A stretch of 64,000 nt of DNA from Candidatus Polarisedimenticolaceae bacterium (GCA_021648685.1 JAKISI010000001.1:1-64000); one strand, 5' to 3'. Positions 17,639 through 26,807 are shown, counted from the first letter of the stretch. Made by a program: numbers and translations. Notes: a model not told the origin generated them from the sequence alone.

Positions 17639-18208
17639 TTATTTGCCGGCTCTGGAGACATACTCACCCGTGCGGGTATCTACTTTGAGGGCTTCGCCAA
17701 TCTGGATGAAGAGCGGTACGCGAACTACGGCACCGGTCTCTAATGTGGCTGGTTTGCCGCCGCCGCCCGAGGTGTCGCCTTTTAGTCCGGGGTCTGTATC
17801 TGTGACAGTGAGAATGACAAAGTTGGGTACCTCAACGATAATGGGTGTGCCGTTCCACAGGGTGATGGTGCATATATCCTGATCCTTGAGCCATTTGGTC
17901 GATTCACCTACGGCGGTGGCATCTGCGCTGACCTGTTCATAGGTATCAGGATCCATAAAGTGCCAGAATTCACCATCGTTGTAGAGATACTGGTAATTGC
18001 TCTCGACAACATCGGCGGCCTCGACCGATTCGCCAGATTTAAAGGTGCGCTCAATAACCCGCCCATTTTTAAGATTGCGTATTTTGACCCGGTTGAATGC
18101 CTGGCCTTTACCGGGTTTTACAAATTCATTCTCAATAATCGAGCAGGGGTCGCCATCCAGCATAAACTTGAGGCCGCCCTTGAACTCATTGGTGCTATAG
18201 CTTGCCAT
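17639..18208 (-). CDS. efp: Translation elongation factor P
   Basis: EF-P binds ribosomes stalled at polyproline stretches and promotes peptide bond formation. The 189-residue protein has the KOW-like N-terminal domain and two OB domains. The loop [10 protein letters not shown] carries the lysine that EpmA and EpmB modify. The C-terminal signature includes DTDPGLKGD and GEYVSRAGK. The ATG at 18208 gives the standard MASYSTNEF start and has GAGGA upstream. The modification enzymes on either side confirm the lysyl-lysine type of EF-P. Confidence 0.97.
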   Translation of the reverse strand: MASYSTNEFKGGLKFMLDGDPCSIIENEFVKPGKGQAFNRVKIRNLKNGRVIERTFKSGESVEAADVVESNYQYLYNDGEFWHFMDPDTYEQVSADATAVGESTKWLKDQDICTITLWNGTPIIVEVPNFVILTVTDTDPGLKGDTSGGGGKPATLETGAVVRVPLFIQIGEALKVDTRTGEYVSRAGK

Positions 18209-18242
18209 GTCATCCTCGCAAAACAACAAAAATTCGGCGCAC

Positions 18243-18272
18243 ATGATACCTCGAACCGGCGGTTTGTGTCAG
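18243..18272 (-). promoter_or_regulatory. Candidate sigma-70 promoter for efp-epmA
   Basis: Read on the minus strand, CTGACA (18272-18267) and TATCAT (18248-18243) match the -35 and -10 hexamers with an 18-base spacer, about 35 bases upstream of the efp start. The site lies inside the 5' end of epmB, and its -10 box coincides with the ATG I prefer for epmB. Confidence 0.45.
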
Positions 18273-19253
18273 ACACCATCCTGGCAGGCGGCCATGGCCA
18301 ATGCGTTCACCTCCCCTGAAGAGCTGATTGACTATCTTGAACTGGATCGATCGCTGCTCCCGGCTGCGCGTGCAGCGGCTCTGCGGTTTGGACTGCGGGT
18401 GCCAAGAGGGTTCGTGGATCGTATGCAGCGGGGGAATCCTCAAGACCCCTTGCTGCTACAGGTTCTGCCGATGGGGGCCGAGCTTGAGTTGCGGCCTGGG
18501 TTTGTGCAGGATCCGGTGGGAGATCTGGCGGCCACCCCTGCTGCCGGTGTTGTGCATAAATACCACGGCCGGGCATTGCTGATTACAACGGGTGCCTGCG
18601 CACTCCATTGCCGATACTGTTTTCGCAGACATTTTCCCTATCAGGAGGCCTCGGCACATCTGGATCGCTGGCAAGCGGCGCTGGACTATCTTGGCCGTGA
18701 TGCCAGCATCAAAGAGGTTATTTTGAGCGGGGGTGATCCCATGATGATTGCCGACAGCCGACTGGCTGAACTGTTTCGGGCGCTGGAGGCCATTCCGCAT
18801 TTGACCCGACTGCGGATTCACACCCGAATGCCCATTATTGTGCCGCAACGCATAACAGAGGAGATCGTGGAGGAGTTGAGCCGGCTGCGCCTTAAAACGG
18901 TCGTGGTTGTGCACTGCAATCATGCCCGTGAGTTGACGCAACAGGTCTGCCAGGCACTTAAAAGGCTTGAAGAAGGTGGGGTGAGATTGCTTAATCAGTC
19001 GGTCTTGCTGAAGGGGATAAATGATGAGCTGGAGGTGCAGGTTCAGCTGTGTGAAGTGCTGTTTGATGCACAGGTGCTCCCCTATTATCTGCATCTGCTG
19101 GATCCTGTACAGGGAGCCGCGCATTTTAATGTGAGTCAAAAAGAGGCGCGGCTCCTTTATCGGCAACTGCAGCAGCGGTTGCCAGGATATCTGCTGCCAA
19201 AGCTGGTGTATGAAAAAGCAGGTGAGGCGTCAAAAATTCCTGTGACTTTGTGA
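18243..19253 (+). CDS. epmB: EF-P beta-lysylation protein EpmB (lysine 2,3-aminomutase-like)
   Basis: EpmB is a radical-SAM enzyme that converts (S)-alpha-lysine to (R)-beta-lysine for EF-P modification. The radical-SAM cysteine motif CALHCRYC is followed by FRRHFPYQ. Further family landmarks are [20 protein letters not shown] and [15 protein letters not shown]. From the ATG at 18243 the protein has 336 residues and aligns well with the start of E. coli EpmB. An in-frame ATG at 18207 would overlap the efp start codon on the other strand. Neither start has a clear ribosome site. It is divergent from efp with essentially no intergenic space. Confidence 0.93.
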   Translation: MIPRTGGLCQTPSWQAAMANAFTSPEELIDYLELDRSLLPAARAAALRFGLRVPRGFVDRMQRGNPQDPLLLQVLPMGAELELRPGFVQDPVGDLAATPAAGVVHKYHGRALLITTGACALHCRYCFRRHFPYQEASAHLDRWQAALDYLGRDASIKEVILSGGDPMMIADSRLAELFRALEAIPHLTRLRIHTRMPIIVPQRITEEIVEELSRLRLKTVVVVHCNHARELTQQVCQALKRLEEGGVRLLNQSVLLKGINDELEVQVQLCEVLFDAQVLPYYLHLLDPVQGAAHFNVSQKEARLLYRQLQQRLPGYLLPKLVYEKAGEASKIPVTL

Positions 19254-19378
19254 AAAGTGGCTTTTTGACGTGCGAAATGGAGTGCAGTCGCCCTTGAAAT
19301 GCCACTGAAATATAATGGGAGTATTATAGGATAATGTGAAGAGGCCTTTATCTGCGTGGGGGTATTGTAGTAACATGC

Positions 19379-19424
19379 CATCCCGCTCTTGATGCAGCTT
19401 GTTCAAGGCGGGATGTCTTTATTT
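19379..19424 (+). terminator. Strong hairpin with T-rich tail between epmB and the FimX-associated gene
   Basis: CATCCCGC (19379-19386) pairs perfectly with GCGGGATG (19408-19415). After a single-base bulge an inner CTTG/CAAG stem extends it. The tail TCTTTATTT follows, which fits a rho-independent terminator on the plus strand. It lies 125 bases after epmB and 50 bases before the next gene. Confidence 0.55.
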
Positions 19425-19474
19425 ACTGGCAGTAATGTTAAACGGAGCTTTGGCAGCTATTGTCTGCACATGCT

Positions 19475-21274
19475 ATGACCAGCGCATTAAAAACAGTCGG
19501 AGTAAGCGAAAGGCGTCGCACACCACGCGGCCTTTCAAAACTGTGGGTTCCAGAATGTACGGAACCCTTGGAAGAGTTTTTTCTGGCAGATGTGGAAAGG
19601 GCCCAGATATGGCTGGCGGACTTACCGATGGCCAATATCTCAGAGACTGCCCGCCAGGTTTTGAATGCACTGGTTGACTTCAATCGCCAGCCTATTCCCC
19701 ATGAAACCCGCATCAGGGTTGCTGATCTCTTTCGGCAGCCGATCCGCTATATCAGCCAGAATCTTGAAAAGCACTATATCGATGCAGCACTTCCCCTTAC
19801 GGCAAGGAGCAGAAGAACCGTCAAGCTGAGCCAGGAGCTGCATGCTGAGCTGGCAGTCGCATATAAGATCTTTATTCTGGAGGCCTTTGCGCATCGAGGG
19901 CAGAGCAGCAAGCGATTGATTGCTATTGCCATCCACAGAGCCATAAGCTGCCTGTCCGAGGTGCTCTATTTGGCAACCCTGGAGTATGGTCAATACCCTG
20001 AGCGCGTCTGGCGTGAGACCCACCTCCTGTATGCACTGGCAGCAAAAAACAGCATCCACAGGCTGCCCGTTCAGGATCGCAATAAAACCACTGCAGGAGG
20101 CAGCTGCATCGGGGATCTGTATAAACGCACACTGCTGTATGCATTGGCTGCCCCCTGCTGTCTCAGGCAGCGCGAAAACCAGTTTATTTATGGGCAGTTA
20201 TTGGAGTGGACAAACTTCGTTCGATTGGCTCTCCCGGGTGTCAATGGATATAACAGCGGACAATTTCTTGTTCGGATCGCATCTGATGCGCCACCTAATC
20301 ATCTGTCGTTGGAGAAGAAAAAGCTAAGCAGACACTGCCGCATACTGGATACTCAAAGGCTGGTGGATCATCTAAATGAAGTGCTGGTGAGCATGAAGCC
20401 TCAAACCGCGAAAGATAAACTGGTAGGAGCTGCCAGGTTGTCCAGATCAATGCTCGAACATCTCATTATAAATTTGAGTGGCAGACCGAAGCGTAGATTT
20501 TCTCGCACCACACAAGGGTATACGCTCAAACTCGCAGTGGGCATGTCACATGCCTATAATCTTGCAAAAACCAATACCCGCGCTCATTCTGGCCGTGATG
20601 TGAAGAACGAGGTTGATTGGCTGGCTCAATATATACCGCGTGACGCCATTTCAGATGATTCTGAAAATGGCTGGAGTGACTCATCAAACCTGTTGTTTAA
20701 TCTGGATATAGAGGGTGACAGCCTGGCTTCCAATCGTTCTGATGCATTATTTCAAGGCACGATGCTGGAGGATAATGTCCAGTCTCCCTGGGCCTTGAGT
20801 TGCAATCAGAGAGAGATAGTGGTGTACGAGTGTAAAACCAGAAATGAGAGTGCGGGTGGCTATTGTGTTGATTGGGTCGATAGCGATGCCCCTAAAATAA
20901 AGCCTGGAGAGTTGATTGGTATCCAGTCACAGGCCCGAGGTAAGGGGTTTGGCATTGCAACTGCTAGATGGGTAAGAAACAGTCCGGTAGACAGGCTGCA
21001 GATAGGTATGCAGCTTATTGCCCCAAGCTCCTTTGCCGTGAAGGTAAGGTTGGATGACGAAGAAAAAATATCCTGTATCTACAATAGTCTATTGGTACCT
21101 GAGTCAAAATTTGCCAAAATACCGCTTAGCCTCATAGTGCCGGCGCACTCCTACCAGAAAGGTAATGTTTTGTGGATTAACAGTGGAAACAATGAGCTGC
21201 GTATCTCTCTTACACAGTTACTGAATGCCACAACATCGTTTTCACAATACCGCATTGCCTACCACTCAAAATAG
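19475..21274 (+). CDS. FimX-associated protein with PilZ-like C-terminal domain (PA4958-type)
   Basis: This is a 599-residue cytoplasmic protein of no firmly assigned function. The first 400 residues look alpha-helical, with no catalytic motif I recognise. The C-terminal part (about 440-580) resembles a PilZ barrel: N-x-S-x-x-G occurs as NESAGG (Asn457-Gly462), followed by GELIGI and the strand pair IATARWVRN...LQIGMQLI. A clear RxxxR motif is not visible. It sits directly before fimX, as PA4958 does in P. aeruginosa from my memory of that gene order. A role as a c-di-GMP-linked partner of FimX in pilus control is inferred. The ATG at 19475 is preferred over a TTG at 19460. Neither has a good ribosome site. 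Confidence 0.6.
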   Translation: MTSALKTVGVSERRRTPRGLSKLWVPECTEPLEEFFLADVERAQIWLADLPMANISETARQVLNALVDFNRQPIPHETRIRVADLFRQPIRYISQNLEKHYIDAALPLTARSRRTVKLSQELHAELAVAYKIFILEAFAHRGQSSKRLIAIAIHRAISCLSEVLYLATLEYGQYPERVWRETHLLYALAAKNSIHRLPVQDRNKTTAGGSCIGDLYKRTLLYALAAPCCLRQRENQFIYGQLLEWTNFVRLALPGVNGYNSGQFLVRIASDAPPNHLSLEKKKLSRHCRILDTQRLVDHLNEVLVSMKPQTAKDKLVGAARLSRSMLEHLIINLSGRPKRRFSRTTQGYTLKLAVGMSHAYNLAKTNTRAHSGRDVKNEVDWLAQYIPRDAISDDSENGWSDSSNLLFNLDIEGDSLASNRSDALFQGTMLEDNVQSPWALSCNQREIVVYECKTRNESAGGYCVDWVDSDAPKIKPGELIGIQSQARGKGFGIATARWVRNSPVDRLQIGMQLIAPSSFAVKVRLDDEEKISCIYNSLLVPESKFAKIPLSLIVPAHSYQKGNVLWINSGNNELRISLTQLLNATTSFSQYRIAYHSK

Positions 21275-21451
21275 CCCGATCGAAACGCAGCCAATATCTT
21301 GTTGGCCGCCCTATCGCATGGCATTTCGTGCCCACCAGAGACCCCACGCAGCCCGATATAAATTATTTTTCTTAAAAAAGAAGCGGTATACCATCCCTGC
21401 AAATGCAATATAATTGCAAGGATCGACCTCCAAAATATAAATATTACGCCC

Positions 21452-23581
21452 ATGTCCGCCAGTACCACAATCGAGTTGCTGATTATTGACCCATCAAGGG
21501 ATGATGCAGAGTTACGCATCAGTACGTTGCGAAATGCGGGGCTGGCAGTCCATGCAAAAAGGGTTGATACGGCGTGTGATCTAGTTGATCTGTTGGATAA
21601 CACGGATTTTGATATAGTGCTCTATGCCTGTGGTGACGAAAATATCGCATTATCAGACGCATATAAAATTTGTGAGCAAGCCAGGCGGGATCTCCCCTTT
21701 ATCGTTCTGCACCAGGATGAGGTTGCTAATGTGGAGGAGGTCACCACGAATGAAAAAATCAGAGATGTTATCCTCAAACATGATTTGCAGCGCATCCAGC
21801 GCGTAGTAAAGCGTGAACTCTACGACCTTAGAGTCCGGCAGCAACTTAATGATCTGAAACGGCAGCTGCGAGAATCGGAACGACGCTGTGCTTCACTGAT
21901 AGAAAACTCCCAGAATGCAATTGCTTATGTTCATGAGGGTATGCACATCGGTGCAAACGCAGCTTATCTGGGCATGTTTGGCAACCTGGATGTGCAGGAT
22001 ATTGAAGGGCTGCCTATTTTGAACATGGTTGCATCAAGCGACCACAGAAGATTTAAGGCTTTTCTCCGTAAGCTGCCTGAAAAAAGTGGTGTTTCAGAGT
22101 TGGATATAAAATGCCAAAGCAGCAATGGCGATACCTTTGATGCACGGATGGAGTTTTCCAGTGCCAGTATTGATGATGAGCCGTGCACGCAGATTATTAT
22201 CCGCGACCAATCAAGAACCAATGAGCTTAAAGAAAAAATAGAGATTCTTAGTCTGCAAGATTCACAAACAGGCCTCTACAATCGTCCCTTCTTTTCAAAG
22301 AAGCTGGAGCAAGCGGCAGAGCACTTTCAGGAACCAAACGGCGCCTGTTCCATTTTGTATATCAGCATTGATCAGTTTCAGGCAATCCAGAATAGTGCAG
22401 GGATTGCTGCTAGTGACACCCTTCTTAAAACAGTTGCAGCCATTCTCAGGCAAGCGGTAAGTGAAGATGAGATCCTGGCTCGTTTTGGTGAGCACTCATT
22501 TACTATATTGAGTCGATGTTCAAAAAATGCTGAAGCGATTGCAGGCACTATATGTGAATCTCTGGACAGAGCATTCAAAGGGCAATCTGAGTATGAGACG
22601 AACCCAACCTGCAGCATCGGAATTGCTTATTCCGAAGGTGAAACTTCAAGCCAGGATTTTATTGACCATGCCTATTTCTCCTGCGAAATAGCAAGAGGCA
22701 ATGGGGGCAATCAGTTTGCAGTCTATGACCCCAATGCAGCACTGCCTGGATATGAGGATGATGCGCCGCAGGATAGGGAGCAAGCAGACAGCACACCCCA
22801 GGAGCTGGAAGAGGTTGAAGGGCCACTCATTGACGCCAGGGGGCTGCTTAAAGAGGCGTTGGCCAATAGCCAAATGCGCCTGGTTTATCAGCCTGTAGTC
22901 AGTCTGCAGGGTGACTCCAGAGAAAACTATGCGGTCATGGTTCGTCTGACTGACAGCCATGGCGAAGAGATAGATGCCGGTACTATATTTGATAAGGCTG
23001 AAGTAGAGGAGCTAATGGTTGATGTGGATCGTTGGGTTATCAAACACGCCATCCAGGAGCTGACCCGGCAACGCAAAGATGGGCGAAAAATAAACTTCTT
23101 TGTTACGCTATCCAATGCCAGTATTATAGATCCATCAACACTGTTAATGGTTTGTGACAGCTTGCGTGAGGCGCAGGCTAAAGGTGCCTGGTTAACATTC
23201 CAGATTCGTGAGGCAGACCTGCGGGCACATACACAGGAAGCCAAGAACCTCGTAAAAGGGCTGAAAAAAATAAAATGCCAAATTGCCATAACGCACTTTG
23301 GTTTGGCTCCAAAGCCTGAGTCCATTCTTAAACGTTTGCCAATTGATTTTGTAAAACTGGATGCTTCATTTCTGGAGGGTTTGGCAACGCAACAGAAAAA
23401 GCAGGATGATCTGGCAGAGATTAACGCCAAAATTCAGGATCATGGGATTAAAACCATTGCCACAGCCGTTGAGGATGCCAATAGCCTGTCTGTGCTATGG
23501 ACAGTAGGCGTTAACTGTATTCAAGGCTACTTTTTGCAGGAGCCATCGGGCACGATTGCTTTTGATTTTAGCAGCACTTGA
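21452..23581 (+). CDS. fimX: FimX-type c-di-GMP receptor (REC-PAS-degenerate GGDEF-degenerate EAL)
   Basis: This 709-residue protein has the FimX domain order: an N-terminal receiver-like domain (about 8-125), a PAS domain (about 145-255), a GGDEF domain (about 265-430) and an EAL domain (about 465-705). All signature motifs are degenerate. The receiver lacks the acceptor aspartate at the expected strand (DIVLYACGDE), GGDEF reads GEHSF (346-350) and EAL reads AVM (494-496). It should therefore have neither cyclase nor normal phosphodiesterase activity. FimX instead binds c-di-GMP in its EAL domain and promotes polar type IV pilus assembly. QGYFLQEP near the C-terminus is retained. Its operon partner is the gene upstream. 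Confidence 0.85.
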   Translation: MSASTTIELLIIDPSRDDAELRISTLRNAGLAVHAKRVDTACDLVDLLDNTDFDIVLYACGDENIALSDAYKICEQARRDLPFIVLHQDEVANVEEVTTNEKIRDVILKHDLQRIQRVVKRELYDLRVRQQLNDLKRQLRESERRCASLIENSQNAIAYVHEGMHIGANAAYLGMFGNLDVQDIEGLPILNMVASSDHRRFKAFLRKLPEKSGVSELDIKCQSSNGDTFDARMEFSSASIDDEPCTQIIIRDQSRTNELKEKIEILSLQDSQTGLYNRPFFSKKLEQAAEHFQEPNGACSILYISIDQFQAIQNSAGIAASDTLLKTVAAILRQAVSEDEILARFGEHSFTILSRCSKNAEAIAGTICESLDRAFKGQSEYETNPTCSIGIAYSEGETSSQDFIDHAYFSCEIARGNGGNQFAVYDPNAALPGYEDDAPQDREQADSTPQELEEVEGPLIDARGLLKEALANSQMRLVYQPVVSLQGDSRENYAVMVRLTDSHGEEIDAGTIFDKAEVEELMVDVDRWVIKHAIQELTRQRKDGRKINFFVTLSNASIIDPSTLLMVCDSLREAQAKGAWLTFQIREADLRAHTQEAKNLVKGLKKIKCQIAITHFGLAPKPESILKRLPIDFVKLDASFLEGLATQQKKQDDLAEINAKIQDHGIKTIATAVEDANSLSVLWTVGVNCIQGYFLQEPSGTIAFDFSST

Positions 23582-23665
23582 ATCGGTGCTGGTATGCCCT
23601 TATAGATACTCCTGAAAAAACACCTGTAACGGTTCAGATTTCGGGGGTGAGCCGAATGATTGCCA

Positions 23666-24574
23666 CTAATCATTGGCTACCCCATGAGGCACATGCCCTG
23701 TAGGCACATGCTGACGTGCTGATTCACAGTGGCCTTGCTGGTCATCGAAGAAAAAGTCAGCGCCAAAGGCGTTAAGAAACTCCCCTTTATCTATACCTCC
23801 TAAAAACAGAGCTTCATCAATGCGAATATTCCATGCGCGCAGGGTTCTTATAACACGCTCATGAGCTGGTGCAGCGCGAGCGGTGATCAGCGCAGTGCGG
23901 ATGGGTGAGTTGTTAGCAGGTGTTGATGATTGTATTTTATGCAAGACTTCGAGAAATTCTTTAAATGGCCCACCAGAGAGCGGCTTATGTGCGGCTGCTT
24001 TTTCACTGGCTGTAAATGCCTCCAGTCCCTTAGTTTTAAATACCCGTTCGGCCTCGTCTGAAAACAGCACGGCATCACCGTCAAAGGCAATGCGCAGTTG
24101 GCTGGATGAGGTCTTGGAGGATTCCGTGTTTGATGGAAGTATGGTGGCCGCAGCAAGGCCAGATTGCAGTGCCCGGTTAACATCAACAGGGTTTGCTGAG
24201 AGAAAGAGATGGGCCCCCATGGCTTTTGCATAGCTATAGGTGCTGGAGCCGCCGGTAAAGGCGGCTCGTGTTATTGCCAGGTTGTGGTGCTGTATTGAGT
24301 TAAAGATTCTGAGCCCGGTGTCGGCACTGTTGCGGGAGAGCAGTATCACCTCTACCGAGGCCAAACCAGCCAGCTTCTCATTTAAGTGCAGCAGTTTTTC
24401 TACCAGCGGAAAAGCTACCCCCGGTTTTAGGATGTCATCCTCATGAGCAATCTGAAATTCACAGTAGGCATCAATGCCCTGAGTTTCAAAAATCTTGTGG
24501 GAATCATCCAGATTAAACAGTGCCCTGGATGATATGGCTACGACTAGTTTGGATGGCTCGCTATCTTTTGTCAT
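23666..24574 (-). CDS. 5'-nucleotidase (PF06189 type)
   Basis: This 302-residue protein resembles the bacterial 5'-nucleotidase family related to cytosolic 5'-nucleotidase I. The N-terminal half has the VVAISSRALFNLDDSH start and an EVILLSRNSADTGLRIF segment. The DxD-type HAD motif appears as AFDGDAVLFSDEAERVF, with FFFDDQQGHCESA near the C-terminus. It should dephosphorylate nucleoside monophosphates in the cytoplasm, but substrate preference is unknown. It starts four bases after the diguanylate cyclase stop, so the two are almost certainly co-transcribed. Confidence 0.8.
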   Translation of the reverse strand: MTKDSEPSKLVVAISSRALFNLDDSHKIFETQGIDAYCEFQIAHEDDILKPGVAFPLVEKLLHLNEKLAGLASVEVILLSRNSADTGLRIFNSIQHHNLAITRAAFTGGSSTYSYAKAMGAHLFLSANPVDVNRALQSGLAAATILPSNTESSKTSSSQLRIAFDGDAVLFSDEAERVFKTKGLEAFTASEKAAAHKPLSGGPFKEFLEVLHKIQSSTPANNSPIRTALITARAAPAHERVIRTLRAWNIRIDEALFLGGIDKGEFLNAFGADFFFDDQQGHCESARQHVPTGHVPHGVAND

Positions 24575-24578
24575 AGGG

Positions 24579-25805
24579 TTAGTGCTGATTGCTACTCTTT
24601 AGCATGGTATGAAAAAACTGTCGCTGGTTTCGGCCATTGCGCTTGCATTGATACATGGCTTCATCCGCTTCAGTATAGAGTTGATCCAGCAGCGCCTCAT
24701 GTTCGCCGCTGTTGCATCCTCGGTCATTGCGAGCCGTCATGCCGATGCTGATGGTGATCTCTATTTGGCCTACTGCTCCACCAAGATCCAGCCGTTGTGT
24801 ATCTTTTTGAATGCGTGCAGCCAATATGTCGGCTTTATCAAGTGAGGTGCTGGGCAGTATAAGCACAAACTCTTCACCGCCTAATCGTGCTACCAGATCA
24901 TCTGGACCAATCTCTTTGCGCAAGATGGTGGCTATCTGGCGCAGCGCCTCATCGCCAACCACATGCCCCCATTGGTCATTGATTTTTTTAAAATGATCAA
25001 TGTCTATCAACAGAACACTGAACGGCAGGTTATGCTGAATAGCGTGTGCCAATGTTGTTTTTCCAGCTGAGAAAAAATAGCGTCGATTACCAAGCTGGGT
25101 TAATTCGTCAACTGTTGAGAGGGTTTCAAAGCGTTTTTTCAGTTCATTGGACTCTTTCAGTGCCTGCTCCAGCTTTCTGGTTCTTTTGCGTACCTTGCTG
25201 TCGAGAGTGCGCAGCAAGCGCTGGTTGTGTTGCATCTGCCCTAATACATTACAGAAGAGCATAAGCATCTGCTGATGCCATATATCAAAAGATCCTGCGG
25301 TTGGATGAGATATATTGAGTATGCTGAGTACATCATCACCAAAGCAGACCGGCACTGATATTATGGATCGAACAGTTGTCCCTTTATTGGCTGCTTCTGA
25401 TGGCTTGAAATCGTTGTCTGCTTTGCAGTCTGGGCAATATTGAAGCTGTTTTGTCTGGCAGGCAATATCAGCTAAACGTCTGCTGCATGTGAATGGCAGA
25501 CTATTGACCAGCTGTTGTGAGCATGCTGCCCCCTTGTTATGGGTGCAGACCAGCTCTTTATTGTGTTGAGTGCCAGCGATGCAATAAAGCTGCCCCTCTT
25601 CATGTATGGATATTGAGCAGCTTTCCAGGTCGATGTGTTCTACCAGTATGCGCAACGCCTGCTCAAGCAGGGTCTCTTCTGTAATGCCTTGGATATGAAC
25701 GGCTGTGAGGGTGCGCAGGGATGATAGCGCATCTATCAGATTAACAATGCGATCCTGCAGATCCAGATTATCGGCGGTGTTTGAGGGTGAAGGTGTAACA
25801 GTCAT
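24579..25805 (-). CDS. Diguanylate cyclase with N-terminal GAF-like sensor domain
   Basis: This 408-residue cytoplasmic protein has a GAF-like domain (about 25-185), a basic coiled-coil linker (LDSKVRKRTRKLEQALKES) and a C-terminal GGDEF domain (about 230-400). The active site reads GGEEF and the preceding DELTQLGNRRYF is intact, so c-di-GMP synthesis is expected. The inhibitory RxxD site is absent (GPDD in that position). The sensor domain is unusually rich in cysteine between residues 85 and 130, including CPDC. The gene is flanked by the HDOD gene (six bases) and the nucleotidase (four bases) in one operon. Confidence 0.88.
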   Translation of the reverse strand: MTVTPSPSNTADNLDLQDRIVNLIDALSSLRTLTAVHIQGITEETLLEQALRILVEHIDLESCSISIHEEGQLYCIAGTQHNKELVCTHNKGAACSQQLVNSLPFTCSRRLADIACQTKQLQYCPDCKADNDFKPSEAANKGTTVRSIISVPVCFGDDVLSILNISHPTAGSFDIWHQQMLMLFCNVLGQMQHNQRLLRTLDSKVRKRTRKLEQALKESNELKKRFETLSTVDELTQLGNRRYFFSAGKTTLAHAIQHNLPFSVLLIDIDHFKKINDQWGHVVGDEALRQIATILRKEIGPDDLVARLGGEEFVLILPSTSLDKADILAARIQKDTQRLDLGGAVGQIEITISIGMTARNDRGCNSGEHEALLDQLYTEADEAMYQCKRNGRNQRQFFHTMLKSSNQH

Positions 25806-25811
25806 AAAGCA

Positions 25812-26675
25812 TTAGTTAAGCATTCTTGCTGTTGCTTGCAGCTCGCTGCATTGGTTATGGAACTGCTCTTCTATCTTGGCCAGTATTGATTCATCAACAC
25901 CCTCCAGTTGTGAGAGAAGTGTATCATTTTTTAGACCGCTTTTGCGTTTTGTCAAATATTGGTTTGCCCAGGCTGCGGTGCGGCTGATGAGCATGGTCTC
26001 AGTGGAGTAGATGTTGGGGTGGTTGTCGTGATTTAGCCCGGCAATGGTATGAATCACCATCTCTGGAAGATGCCAGCGGATGGCAAGCTGCTCTCCAATG
26101 GCTATATGGTTGATGCCAATATGCAGCTCTTCAAGTGTGAGAACATCGGCATCTGGGTGCTCCTTTATCTCTGCCAATACAGCAGAGAGAGGGTGAGGAA
26201 ACAGATAAGCAAGAACAAGCATGCCAAGATTTTGCAGCAGGCCGCATAGGTAAAGTCCATCAAGATTGGGTTGGTGTCTGGGTTCAATCTTCAGGGCGAT
26301 CATGCGTGAGAGCACAGCACACCCCAGTGCCTGACTCCAGTAGCTGGTCAAGTCAAAGTTGCTGCACTTTCTTGTATCAATGCTGCCGGTCATGGCCATG
26401 CTAAGCGCCAAACCTTTAACAAGATTGAGCCCCAGCACACGTATGATGGCCTCTTTGGTAGTGTAGACAGGCTGTGTGCCCATAAAATAGGCGGCGTTGG
26501 CCATGCCGAGTATTCGGGCAGAAAGAGGTGGATCCTGATCAATGATGTTGGCAATGTAGTCAACCTCAACTTCAGGATCACTGGCTGCCTCAAGCAGCCG
26601 GGTGGCGCTAATAGAGAGAGGGGGGATATGTTTCAGCTGTAGTATTTCATGCTGAACCGTTGCCTGGGTCGCCAT
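25812..26675 (-). CDS. HDOD domain protein
   Basis: This 287-residue protein is mostly a single HDOD domain (about 10-210). The LPPLSISATRLLEAASDP-like start (here IPPLSISATRLLEA), LSARILGMANAAYF and AIIRVLGLNLVKGLALS fit the family. HDOD proteins are HD-like folds, mostly without catalytic metal residues, that act in signalling and stress or motility regulation. It is first in a three-gene operon with the diguanylate cyclase and nucleotidase. The 168-base gap to nrtR holds the divergent start region. Confidence 0.85.
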   Translation of the reverse strand: MATQATVQHEILQLKHIPPLSISATRLLEAASDPEVEVDYIANIIDQDPPLSARILGMANAAYFMGTQPVYTTKEAIIRVLGLNLVKGLALSMAMTGSIDTRKCSNFDLTSYWSQALGCAVLSRMIALKIEPRHQPNLDGLYLCGLLQNLGMLVLAYLFPHPLSAVLAEIKEHPDADVLTLEELHIGINHIAIGEQLAIRWHLPEMVIHTIAGLNHDNHPNIYSTETMLISRTAAWANQYLTKRKSGLKNDTLLSQLEGVDESILAKIEEQFHNQCSELQATARMLN

Positions 26676-26778
26676 AGGTATTATCCTTCGCCTAAATAAT
26701 TACTGAACAGATAGAGTTTCGGCTGGCTGCGTTTTTTCTTTACACCATGGTCATATACATTAGTAATTGTAAGTTTTA

Positions 26779-26807
26779 TTGACATTGTGTATCTTTGACA
26801 CTATGGT
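26779..26807 (+). promoter_or_regulatory. Sigma-70 promoter upstream of nrtR-nadA
   Basis: TTGACA (26779-26784) and TATGGT (26802-26807) are separated by exactly 17 bases, a near-consensus sigma-70 promoter. The sequence ACACTATGGTC over the -10 box (26798-26808) recurs with one change as ACACCATGGTC at 26742-26752. That could be a repressor half-site pair, but no NrtR palindrome is obvious. Confidence 0.6.

Noticed and set aside
19311-19316. A perfect TATAAT downstream of epmB
   Set aside because: No -35 hexamer at usable spacing; the nearest TTGAAA is only 11 bases away. It also lies upstream of the strong hairpin at 19379.
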